DNA of 64,000 nucleotides from Unio delphinus (GCA_029339505.1 JAQISU010000114.1:5320001-5384000); one strand, 5' to 3'. Numbered from the stretch's first letter, positions 42,790 through 56,025 are shown. Numbers and translations: made by a program. Notes: generated by a model from the sequence alone, not told the origin.

Positions 42790-42790
<1 letters not shown>
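37116..42790 (+). repeat. Recent tandem duplication, near-identical copies with rearranged junctions
   Basis: Copy 1 is about 37116-40194, copy 2 about 40195-42356, then partial pieces 42357-42521, 42522-42689 (repeating 40027-40194) and 42690-42788. Copy 2 lacks the stretch corresponding to 38777-39695; the junction lies in the string 'ctatactttcaaa', which occurs at both break sites. Copies differ at only a few positions (for example 37305 c against 40386 a), far less than the older copy at 52620-54440. Two identical minus-strand frames (39791-40078 and 41951-42238) are part of the duplication and not evidence of a gene. Each copy also contains an (AT)n tract. Confidence 0.9.
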
Positions 42791-43633
<843 letters not shown>

Positions 43634-44465
43634 GAGAATAATAACCAGGTCCTGGAAATTGCACTTCGATGCAACCCAGAAGATGATGAACAAAATTATT
43701 GGGATGATGGCCTGAAATAAAAGATTTTCTCTTTAGGATTCTGAATTATAGAGTTCCTTGGGGTATTGGCTCTAATGCAATATCTGATAGACACATACAT
43801 GTATATACATTTAATTCACAATTTTTTATTGTTAATTTTAATTAGTGCATGTTTATAAATACCATATTTTGCAAACTGAATTTACATAAAAACATATAAA
43901 GGCATATTAAATGTTGTAATTGTGATGGTTGTTTTAGCTGTAAAAGTAGAAAGAGTTCTTGTCAGTTTTTTTTAGATCAAACGAGTGAAGCAAATGGTTT
44001 AGTAGTATAATGCGTGGTTATTGTAGTGATGCAGGGAAAGTTGTTAATTTTGTCTTTGCTATTGTTTAAAGATGATAATGATTTTTGTGATTATGTTCTT
44101 GTGGTATTGGTCCAGGCGCGAATAGCAATGAATATGAAGATGATGGTGTGCGTGTGTATGTGTTATTTGGAATTCTAGCGTAGTTTTAATAATGCTGCAG
44201 CCATATCGCTACAATGTATGCAGTGGGCAATATCCGCAAACATGTAGGATCATGTCCCACAAAGTCTCATTATACCGTCGAAAAACCGACCAGACCGAGC
44301 AATAACACCTAAATGCTGAGCGCCAAGCGATTAACTGCTAGTACATTATATATGTTGTGGTAGCAATTGGACAGTTATCGTATGTGCTGTTACTGTCTTA
44401 GTCGTTGTTGCCATTACTAATATGTTGTTTTAGTGTGGTAATTCAAGAACTAAAAAAAAGAGGAA

Positions 44466-44508
<43 letters not shown>

Positions 44509-44649
44509 AGGTAGTTTTCTTACCAAAAGTGGGATGTAAATAAACATCTCGTTCATGGTCAATGACACTGCTACACAAATGATGATGGCGATGACATGAA
44601 TTATGTGATAAACCGCTATCACCTTCTGTAATAAGGGGTTCACCTCCAT
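43634..44649 (-). pseudogene. Paralogue of the four-pass membrane gene: exons 1 and 2 only
   Basis: Exon 1 is 44524-44649 ('MEVNPLLQKVIAVYHIIHVI', donor 'gtaagaaaac') and exon 2 is 43634-43711 ('AIIPIILFIIFWVASKCNFQ', acceptor 'ttatttcag', donor 'gtaagtattt'). Both match the gene at 19730-22621 in sequence, phase and junctions, and both frames are open. The third exon, which should encode the last two membrane segments, was not found between here and 42790. The gene is either truncated by the adjacent duplication or its third exon lies elsewhere. An (ATT)n tract (44468-44508) is in the intron. Confidence 0.6.
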
Positions 44650-46409
44650 TTCTTTTCCTATTAAAAATGAAAATATATAAATGTAAGAAAGATAACTTCT
44701 AAATAGCGTTTGTACACGTATCATAATTTGGGTCATCAGAGTACCGAGTGTAGTCCTCAGAACAAAATAAACTTTCTAAACAATCATATTTAAATTATAA
44801 ATTTCCAATTCCAAACGAATTGAAAATTTAAAATGTATACGATCTTGCAGCACATATAGGCCAGAAGAAGATGCATTCGTTTATATGAGTTTAAGTTTAC
44901 GTCACGAGATGTGAAACTAAAGTTACTTTGCAGAAACAGTTTTCATCATCTCTATCAAAATGGCTTTAATCTTTGACATTGGTTTGCCTCAGAATCTAGA
45001 TGATTATTCCTTCCACCAAGTTTATTAAGTTCATTATTCAGTCTACTAATTAGTGATAATAAATGTATAACATCAGTGTACTTCGATTTTGGCTCCCTAA
45101 GAAAAATGGCAACTCAGACGTCCAGGAGCCTTCTTCCACCAAGTATACTGACCGCCATATATAGATTATTATGCGCCGTAAAATTGCGTCAAGCCCCATA
45201 ACAACATCAATTAAATGCCAATGCAAGATAGTCATTATTAAGTGATCAGAACGTGTTGAACTAATCACATACTTAAGGTAATCATCGTTCCTTGATGGGA
45301 ATTTGTTATATTAAACGCTTCATTAGGGTTGTCATTATACCTCGATGACAATTTGTCACACTGAACGTTGCAACATCCATGTTTGATATGTTGGGTAGTG
45401 GGAAAATGTATAATACTTACTAAAGCTGTCATTCCGGAGACTCATGTTGGTATTCATGTTACTGCAGTTGACACATTTGATAAATTAGAATCGTATATCT
45501 GTAATTTAATAAATACGAATTAAATCTATTTTCTCTGACGCTAATTTACAAATGTCCAACATGGCCGAAAGAGATCAAGTTTAATGTCGAATGCATCCTA
45601 CTGCGACATCTGTTTCTAAAAGACTCAAAAAGCAAATTTGGAATCTCTAGATCTGGCTACAAATTAATCAGACACACGACCTATGAAATTAGCAGTATAT
45701 TCTGAAAAGGTATTTATCCCCACGTTTTATTATTTTAATAACAATTTCATGACGAATTTGGACTCGAGCTAGAATCATTAAAGCTCGCTTCTGTTAAATA
45801 TATGTACCTTACATAATTTTATCTCCGTATCACATCATACCCAAATTAATGCAAAAAAACACTTTTTAGTTTCAAAATTTGGGATTTCGCGTCATGTCTA
45901 GCTGCTTTCAAGGTTATTTTTAACTTAGTCCAGATCATATATGGAAAACATACAATACAATTTAAAATCTAAAGCAATTGTATACTGTTTGGTTATTTTA
46001 TGGGTAATACAGCTGCCACTAGGAAACTATGCCTTCATCAACCTACTAAGCCCATATCAAGAGAGTTATATTAGGTTAACAACGCTTTTTCCATTATATG
46101 CATGAAATTAAGCTCAAATGACCAATCAACACTTCTATATCTCTTTAAATACTAATATGGCTGGGAGCCGAAGGATAAATAAATTATATTATTCTCATTG
46201 CACTCCTGCATGGCATTATGCTAACACCATCTTTTTATTTCATGATCGTTTATACCATCAAACGAATTTCCGTTTTACATTAATACAAATGAATTGTGTT
46301 TGGAAAAGTAAACAATTTTTGTAAACTTTTTTTTATTTCTTTATATCGGCATCATATATAGTAGTCATACTGAAACAATAATGCAAATGATAAAAATGTA
46401 ATCAAGAAT
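44650..46409. other. Host block X', no gene recognised
   Basis: Diverged partner of 22650-25165 and, from about 46000, of the start of block Y ('gccactaggaaactatgcc', 'atatggctgggagcc'). Homology to block Y fades near 46400, where the small TATA/stem-loop unit begins. AT-rich; no convincing open frame. Confidence 0.5.
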
Positions 46410-46618
46410 GTAATGGCGAGAGAATTTACTTTTGTTGTAAAACTGTTGTAGCCTATATCCGTTCCACGACCCCACCCCCTCCGAAATGTTGAAATGACGT
46501 CTTTGAGTCTCATCTCCCCAGTTTACTAAGAAGTTTATGTCGATTGGATGACTTTGATTGACTTTTGTAACGCACGTTTGGATTGGTGAAGACACTCAAT
46601 CCGTTTCGATCCGCTCTT

Positions 46619-46631
46619 CCCCTATAAATAA
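46619..46631 (+). promoter_or_regulatory. TATA box of the small unit at 46.7 kb
   Basis: 'CCCCTATAAATAA' lies about 115 bases before the ATG at 46741 and about 320 bases before a histone-like stem-loop remnant on the same strand. The layout is the same as in the three small genes of element M. Confidence 0.5.
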
Positions 46632-46740
46632 CCACAGTTCACGGTATTAGCTTCAACTGTTTCTCATCACAAGACGTGGACCAAAGTAGAATCTTCTACC
46701 CTTGTTTCTACCATGCTATTTCGTACTGACTTACACATGT

Positions 46741-46923
46741 ATGTCAGATCATCATCGTGACTATAACTCATATGACTGATACAGCCTTTTGGAAGACAAG
46801 GATATATGTGGAGAGGCAAGGTTGTTTAAAGAGAGTTCTCCTCTATGGCCAAGCAGTGAGGAGAAGTTTAAGAAAGAGAAGAAGAACTGTGACATATCCT
46901 CTGTGTTAACAAGATACTGTTAA
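46741..46923 (+). pseudogene. Small ORF with one TGA and a histone-like 3' end (relative of element M small genes)
   Basis: From ATG 46741: 'MSDHHRDYNSYD', TGA (46777-46779), 'YSLLEDKDICGEARLFKESS', a basic 'EEKFKKEKKNCD' and TAA at 46921-46923, 60 codons in one frame. Downstream, 28 bases ('actcatatgcctcgaaaaga' and on, 46953-46980) repeat the 3' element of the gene at 25402-25973 in the other orientation, which ties this unit to element M's gene class. The protein has no recognised relative. Only one break, a TGA, interrupts it. Confidence 0.45.
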
Positions 46924-46936
46924 CATTACATATAAC

Positions 46937-46980
46937 GGACCTTTTTATGGCCACTCATATGCCTCGAAAAGATATTAGCT
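46937..46980 (+). terminator. Degenerate histone-like stem-loop with intact downstream element
   Basis: 'GGACCTTTTTATGGCC' (46937-46952) occupies the place of the stem-loop GGCCCTTTTCAGGGCC-type sequence but has lost two of six pairs. The following 28 bases, through 'CGAAAAGATATTAGC', are identical to those behind the stem-loop at 25339-25380 on the minus strand. The retrotransposon sequence starts directly after. Confidence 0.55.
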
Positions 46981-46984
46981 CGCT

Positions 46985-49900
46985 ATAGTGCCCAACATTA
47001 CTACACTCAACTCTAAAATAGATGACGCAATTCCACAATGGAATATAAAGATGGCCGATTGGGCTACGTTTGAAACACTCTGAAAACCTATACTAAATGA
47101 GGATACGTTATTAAACGCTGATAATCCTATATAACATTATACATCATTTCTAATCGAGATTGCAGAAGAATCTATTCCAAAGTCCTTACCGAACAGTAAA
47201 AAGACCCAAAACCCTTGGTAACTTAGGAATGTAAAGAAGCCATTAAACAACGCCCATAAGAATTTAAAATATTCAACAATCGTCCAACGCCCGAATATTT
47301 AAGCAAAAATCGTATTACCCTGGCTAAAACTCGATGCACAATTAAAGAATGTAAACGTGCATCATGGGATATATATATTTCTTCTTTAAACTCTCGTTCC
47401 TCGCTGAAACAAGGTTGGGACACTATTCAAAAAGCAATTCTATCCGACACCTGATAACAAACAATAACAATTTTAGCTCAAAACGTGACATAGCAAATAT
47501 TATGGCAGACACTTTCTCAAAAAAATTCATCATCATCTAATTATGCAGAAGCGTTCCGAAGATTAAAACATAAAAAGGTCACGTTTAAACTTCACATCCA
47601 ACAACTCTGAAAGCTATAACCATATGTTTTCACTATTGGAGATTAGGAAGGCTTTAGACAAGGCCCATGATAACTCTGCTGGGCCTGATAAGTACATTAC
47701 CAGTTCTTGAAACACCTCCCAGAATTATCACTAACATCTCTTCTGAAAATCTTTAATGGTTTAAGGATTGCTGGTAATGTACCTAAGAATTGGAAAACAG
47801 AAACAGAAATAACAATTCCCATACAAACCAGGTAAAGATATCAGAAATCATAACAGCTATCGGCCCACTGCACTAACAAGCTGTGTGTGCACAATAATGG
47901 ATCGAATGATTCATTCGTGGCTTCTATGGTACTTGGAAAGTAACATTTCAATATCTCCTTTCCAAAGTGGCTTCCTTTATGGTCAAAGTATCATGGATCA
48001 TCTGGTTAGACTGGAACCATTTATTCGCGATGCATTTATCAGGAACATTTAGTAGCAATCTTCTGTGATTTAGCAAAGGCCTTTGACACAACATGGAAGT
48101 AAGGGATACTAAATGACCTGCACGATCTGGGTCTAAAAGACCGTCTGCCCTCTTGCAGATCACATTTTCTCTCGGACAGAGAATTCAAAGTACGTGTGGG
48201 CTCTACATTCTTAGATTTGCACGAGCAATAGATGGGTGTGCACCAGGGCAGTATTTTATCTGTGACGCTATTTAATATAAAAATCAACAGCATCACCAAG
48301 TGTTCAGCTTCCGCTGTGGATTGCTTATTGTATGATGGCGATTTTTTAATTTGTTACCAATCAAAGCACATGCATACAATTGAAAGGCAACTGCAACAAA
48401 ATATAACAAGATCCTAATTGGGTCAGTACTAACAGTTTCAATTTTCAAATCGAAAACAGTATGCATGCATTTCTATCAGTTGGGAAGATATCATGATAAC
48501 CCTAAACTCACGCTGGACGGAACACTTATTCCAGCTGTTGAAGAAACATAGTTTTCAAGAATTATCTTCGACAGAAAACTGACGTTTTTTTCACACATGA
48601 ATAATTTGAAAACTAAATGCTTGAAAGTGTTAGATATACTCATAGTAGTTGCGCACACTGACTGGGGTGCTGATGAAACAAAGTCATCCTCAGTTTCTAT
48701 AGAACATGTATCCGCTCCAAACTAGACTATGGTTGCGTTGTATATGGTTCAGCTAGGAAGTCATATTTGCAAAAGCTTCACGCAAATAATCATCAGGGAG
48801 TAAAACTAGCTCTGGCAGCATTTAAGACATCTCAGTTTGAAAGCCTTCTTGCGGAAGGTAATGAACCACCTTTATCACATCGCAGAGAAATGTATTCTGC
48901 ACAGTAGGCTCTCAAATTAAGATCAAACCCTCTGATACCTTCATTTCCGGCTGTTTTTCAACCCAATACAACACTTTATACGAAAACAAACCAAATCCGA
49001 TACCTTCCTTTGGCAGCAGAATGTCATGCAGCCTTGACAGTATCAAACTTGATCTCTCTACATTTCAGAAAACGTTTGTCACATACACTACACATGGGCT
49101 CCTTAAACAACCCAAACTACTTTTTACGTTACACGATGGAAAAAATCAGAGACAAATCCTTCCATCTTCCAGAACACGTATCATGAACTCTTTGCCGAAT
49201 TTAGAAACTACACCAGAATTTATACTGGTGAATCAAAGGATGAGGAAAAGCTGCTAACAAATAACCAAAGTTCTTTTGGCAAACCATGAGTTAATTTTTT
49301 CTCAGCTGAAATCAGAGCAATAGACCATGCTCTGAAATTTATCGAAAAGAAACGTATTTTAAATAGCATTATCGTCTGTGACTCACTGTCAGTGCTTCAG
49401 TCACTAAACAATCGAAGACCCAATATTAGTCAATCTCCTTGTCAACTATACGGAGCTTAGTACCTCCTACAATAAAGTATACTGTTGGTTACCTAGCCAT
49501 ATTGGTAAGAAAGGTAACGAAAAAGAAGCAGATCTCGCTGCTAAGATGGCTCTATCCCAAGAACCATTAGATTTTAAACTACCGTTCACTGGTTTTAAAC
49601 CTCGTATCAAACATAACCTAGGACAGAAATGGCAGTCATCCTAGAATGATGCAGTGAATAACAAACTTCACGCCATCACAACAACCCTGGGACAATGGAC
49701 GATTTCCTACAGAGCCATCCGTAGTTGGAGGTAGCCATTGCAAGAATCATAGTTGGTCCACTCCCACATACTAAAAGGTGAAGATACACCAGAGTTTGTT
49801 ATTTGCTATGAACCATTCACTGTTAAGCACTTTATGACCGATTGTTTCGACCTGCAACCTAAGCGTGATAAGTATTATAATGTACATGACATGAAGGAAC

Positions 49901-50267
49901 TTTTTGATACTATACATATCAATTGTGTTTTATATTTCCTGAAGGAAGTTAATCTTTATTTTAAACTATAACTTCTATACCATCACCTAGAGCAGTTTTA
50001 TCTAATGTAAATACCGCCAATAATTTTCAACATCTTTTCAACTGTACTCATCAACACACACCATTTACTACTCCCGTTGATTGTGAAGCTTTATATTTTA
50101 CTGTTACTAACATCTTACTATTTTATGTTGAACTATTTGGTTTTTTTTATATCGCTGGTCGATATTAAACCTTTTAGTAATTTTAAACATATATAACTAC
50201 CACCTATTGTATGGCGCTAAATAGCCTAAAAGTGCTGGTGCGCCTTAAAAATCAATCAGTCAATCAA
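46985..50267 (+). mobile_element. Jockey-like non-LTR retrotransposon, heavily decayed
   Basis: Ordered remnants of endonuclease-RT linker, reverse transcriptase and RNase H run from about 47030 to 49950, with a 3' end of the kind 'tatggcgctaaatagcctaa...gcgccttaaaaatcaatcagtcaatcaatg' (50210-50267), a short tandem ATCA-type tail typical of such elements. The 5' end begins immediately after the histone-like element at 46980 and is truncated, since no endonuclease domain is recognisable. Host block Y resumes near 50270. Confidence 0.75.
47030..49972 (+). pseudogene. Reverse transcriptase / RNase H polyprotein of the Jockey-like element
   Basis: Recognisable blocks in changing frames: a linker with Ile-Pro-x-Trp (about 47035); 'SPFQSGFLYGQSIMDHLVRL' (about 47957-48015); an 'AKAFDT' region with the first catalytic Asp (about 48075); 'MGVHQGSILSVTLFNIKINS' (48232-48290, the conserved PQGS-type block); the thumb 'SKLDYGCVVYGSARKSYLQK' (about 48720-48775); and an RNase H stretch 'IIVCDSLSVLQSLNNR' (about 49370-49415). 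The YxDD box region near 48330 reads YDGD-like. Stops and frameshifts are frequent. The enzyme would copy the element's RNA at a nicked target. Confidence 0.8.
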
Positions 50268-52547
50268 TGTTAGACCTTATCTTGCATGCAATACATACGA
50301 AAATATAAATGAGGACTTAAAAAATATAATTAGAACTTTCAACCAATTGGCTATTATTTGAAATATTATGTGCAGTACATTTGCCACGAGGAAACTGTAT
50401 CTTGGTTAATTAACCTAGTACGGTTTACGAACAAATGTTTACATTACTTGTTTGGAATCAATCTCAGCGGACCAATTAATACATCTATACTTCTCTGAAT
50501 ACATAAAAATTTGGCTGGAAGCTTACTGAAATTACATTATTCCTACTGCATACATTGCTTGTCATTTTGTTAACAAAACCTTTTTAACTGGTGATTGTTT
50601 ATATAATCGAATTTCAATTTTACCTGCATAAAACAATGAATATATTTTTTTTTAAAAAAGAAATTTCATAAACTTACCTTTATATGCTTCTATCGGCTGT
50701 AAAGGTCTCCTCCCTACTGAAACACTAATGCGAATGAGAATCGTGTGATCTAACCTCTTTACTAGGAAGAGGCATAATAACGTTAGGGGTAATGGAGTTT
50801 TTCGATAGGTAAATTATCGAAGATCCATATAGGGTCATTTTAGAATTGTAACTTGTTTATTATTTAATTTTCTTTGAAGTGTTTTTCTAGATGTATGGAG
50901 AACACGATATGTTTCCATCCACAATATTATCAAATAGTAACTACATTTGTCTTCAACTGTACCATAAATTCCTATTTCCCATTCGGACTCCCCATTTGAT
51001 GCATCCTATTTCACTTTTGCTAAGATCAAGACAAAGAATTTTTTGTCAAACAGAAATTGAATACGCTTCATATATATTAAAAAGAACTGGCTTTAGAATC
51101 TACCGTATTTCTCTTACGAGTACACCCTGCACTAGTAAATCAATGTATTGGAAATAACAGCCGGACAGACACTATGTCAACGACCGTCTCCATTACTTAT
51201 CAAATTTACAATAACAATGAAGACTACAACAAGAACGAGATTTGGATTCTACCGTATTTCTCTTACTAACTACACCTTTCCCCGGTATATAATTAAATTG
51301 AAAATAACAGCCGGACTGACACCATTTGTACGACCGTCTCCATTACTTGTCAAATTTACAATAACATTCAAGGCCAATCAAAGAATAGTGTATCTCGTGT
51401 AAACCAGGTGCATGTGATTGCACCCTTGTTCCATATATTGTAGCATCATTCTTTGTCATTAATATATCGTATGTATTGTCTTACAAGTTAAGTCATGGCC
51501 ACCTCCAAACTGCATAGAGTCAGATCTGCCACTGCACATTGTTTTATCAAATATGGGTCTAAACGATCTTATGAGTAATTGAGAAATGTCTAGATCATGA
51601 CACTTGATCCGTCGGTGCATTATATGGCGGTAGATTATGGTCAATGGTGTTTGCTATTTAATTTGATTATATAAGTGCGTAGATGCGTTTTCCATTTTGC
51701 ACTGAAAGGAACAATTTTAAGATAACTTCCAATATTTTAAGGACATTTTATTGAGCAGTAATCACTAACTTCAAACACGAAAGATACATGTCGCGTTGAT
51801 TTTATTTATTAAAGTTTCAGAAAACTGGTTTGTTGTTGTTGTTGGTCAACATATAAATCTATAACATAACAAATCGTTTCCATCTCTGATTATTCCGTGG
51901 AACTTCCATTCAGTAAAGCAGATAGATCCCGAACAGAGAACTTTAGAAATAGCGGCTATTAAAAGACCAACAAAACTTATGTAACGGAAGAATCGCTTTA
52001 CCGTATTGTACCCAATATACTAAATAAGATTTATAGTTAACATATGCAACCACCATGATAAATATCCAATAAATACTTATTTCGGGATAATCATCATCAA
52101 ACCTATTTTAACAGTTTAGACACATCATTTATGTGTGCTTTTTCAACATGTTTTATTTCCACAATAAACAACTAATTTCAGGAACAAGATTTTCAATTTA
52201 ATTCCGTAAACAAATTACACTTTCAGAAGAAAACATCTTTTTGTTCTTAGTTACAACTAGTATTAGCTCTTAAAAGAGTATATGTCCATTTTAAATCAAT
52301 ACTGATCAGCCAAACCCATGCTAATTTTTACGTTCACCCATTTCGAGACTGGTTCACGTTCTTCTGCAGCAATACAAATCTTAGCTATTTAGGTAACATT
52401 ACAATCGCCTACACGTATTGCTGCAGATTTAGCATTATTAATATCGTCACAAGCAGTGTTAGTCCGCTCTTCACACATTAGCAATAGATCATTGAAGACG
52501 CTCATATGTCCAGCTCGATTACGAGCTCTAAATCATCAAACCCAGTA
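50268..52547. other. Host block Y, second copy, no gene recognised
   Basis: Aligns along its length with 35726-36990 (see 'ggaatcaatctcagcggacc' at 50455 and 'tcggctgtaaaggtc' at 50693). It also contains an extra internal duplication: the 'taccgtatttctcttac...gccggac' unit occurs twice (51100-51180 and 51248-51330). Unique AT-rich sequence, 51430-52130, interrupts the homology. Open frames are short and not conserved. Confidence 0.5.
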
Positions 52548-52800
52548 CAACCGCGCGGGTGGCCCAGTAGAAAGAACGTCCGCCGCGGCAGCGGGAGGTC
52601 GTGCGATGGATCCCAAAGGCTTAAAAAATGGTACTAACAGCTGCCTCGCTTGGCGCTCAGCATTAAGAGGTTAGTGTAAGGACTGGTCAGCCTGGTGTCA
52701 GGATAATGTGATTGGGTGTGACATCATGCTATATGTCTGCGGCATGGTGCCCCATTGCTAGACATCACTATAAACTGCTTCACTGCAGACATTGCAGCTA
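52548..52800 (+). mobile_element. tRNA-derived SINE, mollusc type (fullest copy)
   Basis: The head shows a tRNA-like order: A-box-like 'gcgggtggcccagtagaaag' and B-box-like 'ggtcgtgcgatggatccc', then 'aaaaatggtactaacagctg', 'cgcttggcgctcagcattaa', 'ggactggtcagcctggtgtc' and 'gtctgcggcatggtgcccc'. It sits at the same place in block Y as the copy at 36998-37262, so it predates duplication of that block. Confidence 0.7.
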
Positions 52801-53672
52801 TATATCTGAAAAATTGTTAAAGCTATGTTACAAATCCTAATCAAACAAACAAAACATCATACCCCATACAAACAGTCAGGCCGTTCAGTCTATCTCACGC
52901 TTAATTCTTACGACTACTTGAGGGTTATTAAAGGTACTAAGTAGGGGCAAGTTTTACCATAAGTCGTATCCTATAAAGTACGACATTGGGCTTAAGAGAC
53001 ATACAATATTTTCTGATGCTGATAAATAAGAAAGAAAACGTTGAACATCAACATGAACACACAGAGATTAGGTATGAATGTGAGAGGTCTGCTCTTCGAG
53101 GATATGACAAATAGCATTGAAGTTACACGTGATACTGAATATTTCTATAACTCATTTATTAATGAGGTCTTCGTTACAATTTAAAGTCCAAAATCAGATT
53201 TATACCCAGTGGCAGGTTTAAAGCAGCAATGTTTGGAAGACCTATATATAATATCGAGCGAGAATATAATGAGTATAATGCTGCAATCGATTGATGTTGG
53301 TGCCTATTAACATTTTTTTTGCATCAATATGACATCAACGGAAAATATTCTCTTGGTGCCGAAAACTCAGAAATAATGCAAGCAAAGGCACAGATCTTTA
53401 AATTGATAAATACTTATTACCTTAAAACATTATTTAATGTTGTTTGAAGAATTCTAATTACATTGTATTCAGTCTGATCTCTAATCTATCAAATATTGCG
53501 TAAGTTTCTACAAAGTACAAAGGAGAGACAATGGGCCATCAAGTAAAAATATGAGATAAATGACCATGAAATTACACTTATTTCAAAAATAGTTTCCGGT
53601 GCATGTTTAACATGGATAATGATTTTAGATAAAGTAATTTACATGACGTGATCTAACTGTTGGATATTGCGT

Positions 53673-53754
<82 letters not shown>

Positions 53755-54448
53755 ATGGATTTTAAAAAAATTATTTCTTTATCAATAATCATATTGATTT
53801 AACTTCGCTAGATGTAAACGGTGTCAAGGGCTTTTCTTTCCAACGCTATGTCTCCATTATGTCGAGTAATGAAATATGCATAGAAGTAGCATATAACGGA
53901 ATTGCATATTAATGTCGAAAGACCCTAGCATGATCGGATAACAGAGTAGACCAGTCCAGGTTTAAACATAATATAGGACAGCAGAACAGGAACGTTAAGT
54001 TATGCATATCCGGCTTCACCCCACCCTTCCAGACCCTCTCCAACTCCACGACCACTGCTTTCGATTAGACGTATAGAGCTTTCTCGTTCCTGACCAACGG
54101 GTGATTTGCACAGAATGGATGCATTACCTTCTGAAATGTATGACATTGTTTCTCATTATATTTCTCTATAAATTCAAAATGAATACAGCAGTACGAATGA
54201 AGAAGGCTGATTTTATCATGCGGTAATATTTTCCTCTATTACAAAATCGACTTAAAATTGGTCACTTTGTAACATTGCTTACGAAAAGTCTAACGATTAT
54301 GTAATCTTAAGAAGTGAGCTCCATCATCAATAGGATATTTGTATTCTTCGTTCGTCTTTTATTCAATACCCGCATTATATAAGGTGGGTCAAGGAATTAT
54401 ATTTGTATTTGAGAGGATGGCCTCGTAAGCGCCGATGCTGTTATCCCG
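52801..54448. other. Rest of block Y, interrupted by element R
   Basis: A diverged copy of 37263-39040 with an (AT)n tract at about 53678-53750. The last host bases, 'ggcctcgtaagcgccgatgctgttatcccg', correspond to 39018-39046, where block Y continues uninterrupted. This places the insertion point of element R at 54448/54449. Confidence 0.75.
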
Positions 54449-54647
54449 AGCAGCAGAGAGGGCGAACCCTACAACGTTTTCAGACAAAAAAATAGATTGA
54501 GTCCTCAAAACAAAAAATAGAGCCTTCCAACGAAATCTCATATTTTAGCCCAAAAATAAATAAGTCTCCATTTAGCAAACGGAGACTTTACGATTTTTCA
54601 ATCAATTTTGGTCGCAACGTTGTTGTCATCACCCTCTCTGCTGCTAC
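54449..54647. repeat. Terminal inverted pair at the left end of element R
   Basis: 'agcagcagagaggg' (54449-54462) at the extreme end and its reverse complement 'ccctctctgctgct' (54634-54647) bound a 200-base AT-rich stretch. That stretch contains a short hairpin 'gtctccatttagcaaacggagac' (54572-54594). The outer AG start fits the ends I know for Polintons. The nested inversion could form a terminal cruciform or be a trace of a longer end repeat. Confidence 0.65.
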
Positions 54648-54696
54648 AAGTTAACAAAAATAATAAATGATTTCAACCAAATATTTAATCGAGTCT

Positions 54697-56025
54697 TTAG
54701 GACTTTACAAACAAACTAATCGCTAAAACCTCCTCTTGTAGATCAATTAGATTATTGGACTGGTCGGTGAGTCTAAAATTAATTCTCGTCAGCGAATTAT
54801 TATGGCATCGCATGTAGACAGGATTAATTGGGTTTTCAATAATTAGGTATCCTGGAGGAGCTATTGGTGCAAACGAATAAAGAATATATCCTTGCTGAGC
54901 TTGATTTGATTGCTCTAGATTAATTTGATAGCTTCCTTCAATTGCATCACATGTTAAATTGAGCGCAATCACCGTTGAAATATTTACATTGTGCGGGGCA
55001 ATATGCCTACCGCCACCATCTGGATCATTATTATACCTGAGGAGGACAGTTGAATCTGGTTTTTGTAGCGCCTTGATATCGGTTCTAACAATTCTTGTTA
55101 GTTCATCAGCGTTGTATTTGGGAAACTTGAAATTACGCAGATTGTCTTCTGTGATATTGTAATCGGTTAGGAATCGTTGTTTACTGTCGCTGTTGTCATT
55201 AATTATTGTTTGAATAATTAGTTCATAGATATATTCCATGTCAGATATAAGTTGATTTATTATTTCAACGTGTTTTTGCGATTTTGTTTTCCGTAGTTGT
55301 TCTAGTTGTGTTTCATATAATTGTTTAATTTCATTAAAATAACCACGGATGTCACTTAGCGTAAATGAAATAGTAACAGATGAGTCGGCTGTTCTTTTAA
55401 TGATAAAATCCCATTGCAATGTGTCTTTGTTGGTAAATATAAATCTATCGGCGATGTTTCCTTTTCTTATATCGGATAAATTATCTCGATAACTGGGATT
55501 GATTTCATGATATGATTGTACGTCTGTGGTTAAGTCGGTGGCGGATTTTTCCGGTGGTTTTTCAGGCCATCCTAACACTGTTCTTAACGAGCTGTTATAG
55601 AGATCTACAATGTATCCCTCTGTGCTTATTTCGATCGACGACGAGAGCGTCGGGTTATGAAGATTAATAGCTATTTTTGATTCTTTTTCAGTGATTGATT
55701 TTATTCTACGCTGAATTTCAGCATTGATTTGCTTAATTTGGTACGACCCAGTTGGTAACGAAACAGTTTCCCACGCTGGAGTACCATCGGGTTTATTCTT
55801 ATACGAGAACACCAATGCGTTATTCGGTTGCTGACCGCCAAATGCAACCGATCTTATATTAGGCCAGCTATGATATACTCGTAATTTTGCCAGCGCGATC
55901 TCACGCACTGGAATCGGAGAAGGGAAGTTCACACTAAATTCGGGGTTTGTTGATGTTATTGATATCATGCTTGTTCGTATCGGAGTGGTATTCTCCGCGA
56001 TTCGTTGAAGCAGTTCGAGTGACAT
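54697..56025 (-). CDS. Large structural protein of element R (penton- or fibre-like)
   Basis: Intact; 442 codons from ATG 56025 ('MSLELLQRIAENTTPIRTSM') or 449 from 56046. I prefer the inner ATG because the outer one lies deeper inside the overlapping upstream gene. Residues 25-120 ('FSVNFPSPIPVREIALAKLR', 'YHSWPNIRSV', 'SLPTGSYQIKQINAEIQRRI') resemble the entry strand order of virion beta-proteins: 'F.V.F..PI', 'AL..LRVY.S.PNI', then 'LP.GSY....IN..I'. The middle is helical; the end has 'YMRCHNNSLTRINFRLTD', seen in capsid vertex proteins. I cannot name the family with certainty. The longest unbroken gene of the element. Confidence 0.6.
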   Translation of the reverse strand: MSLELLQRIAENTTPIRTSMISITSTNPEFSVNFPSPIPVREIALAKLRVYHSWPNIRSVAFGGQQPNNALVFSYKNKPDGTPAWETVSLPTGSYQIKQINAEIQRRIKSITEKESKIAINLHNPTLSSSIEISTEGYIVDLYNSSLRTVLGWPEKPPEKSATDLTTDVQSYHEINPSYRDNLSDIRKGNIADRFIFTNKDTLQWDFIIKRTADSSVTISFTLSDIRGYFNEIKQLYETQLEQLRKTKSQKHVEIINQLISDMEYIYELIIQTIINDNSDSKQRFLTDYNITEDNLRNFKFPKYNADELTRIVRTDIKALQKPDSTVLLRYNNDPDGGGRHIAPHNVNISTVIALNLTCDAIEGSYQINLEQSNQAQQGYILYSFAPIAPPGYLIIENPINPVYMRCHNNSLTRINFRLTDQSNNLIDLQEEVLAISLFVKS

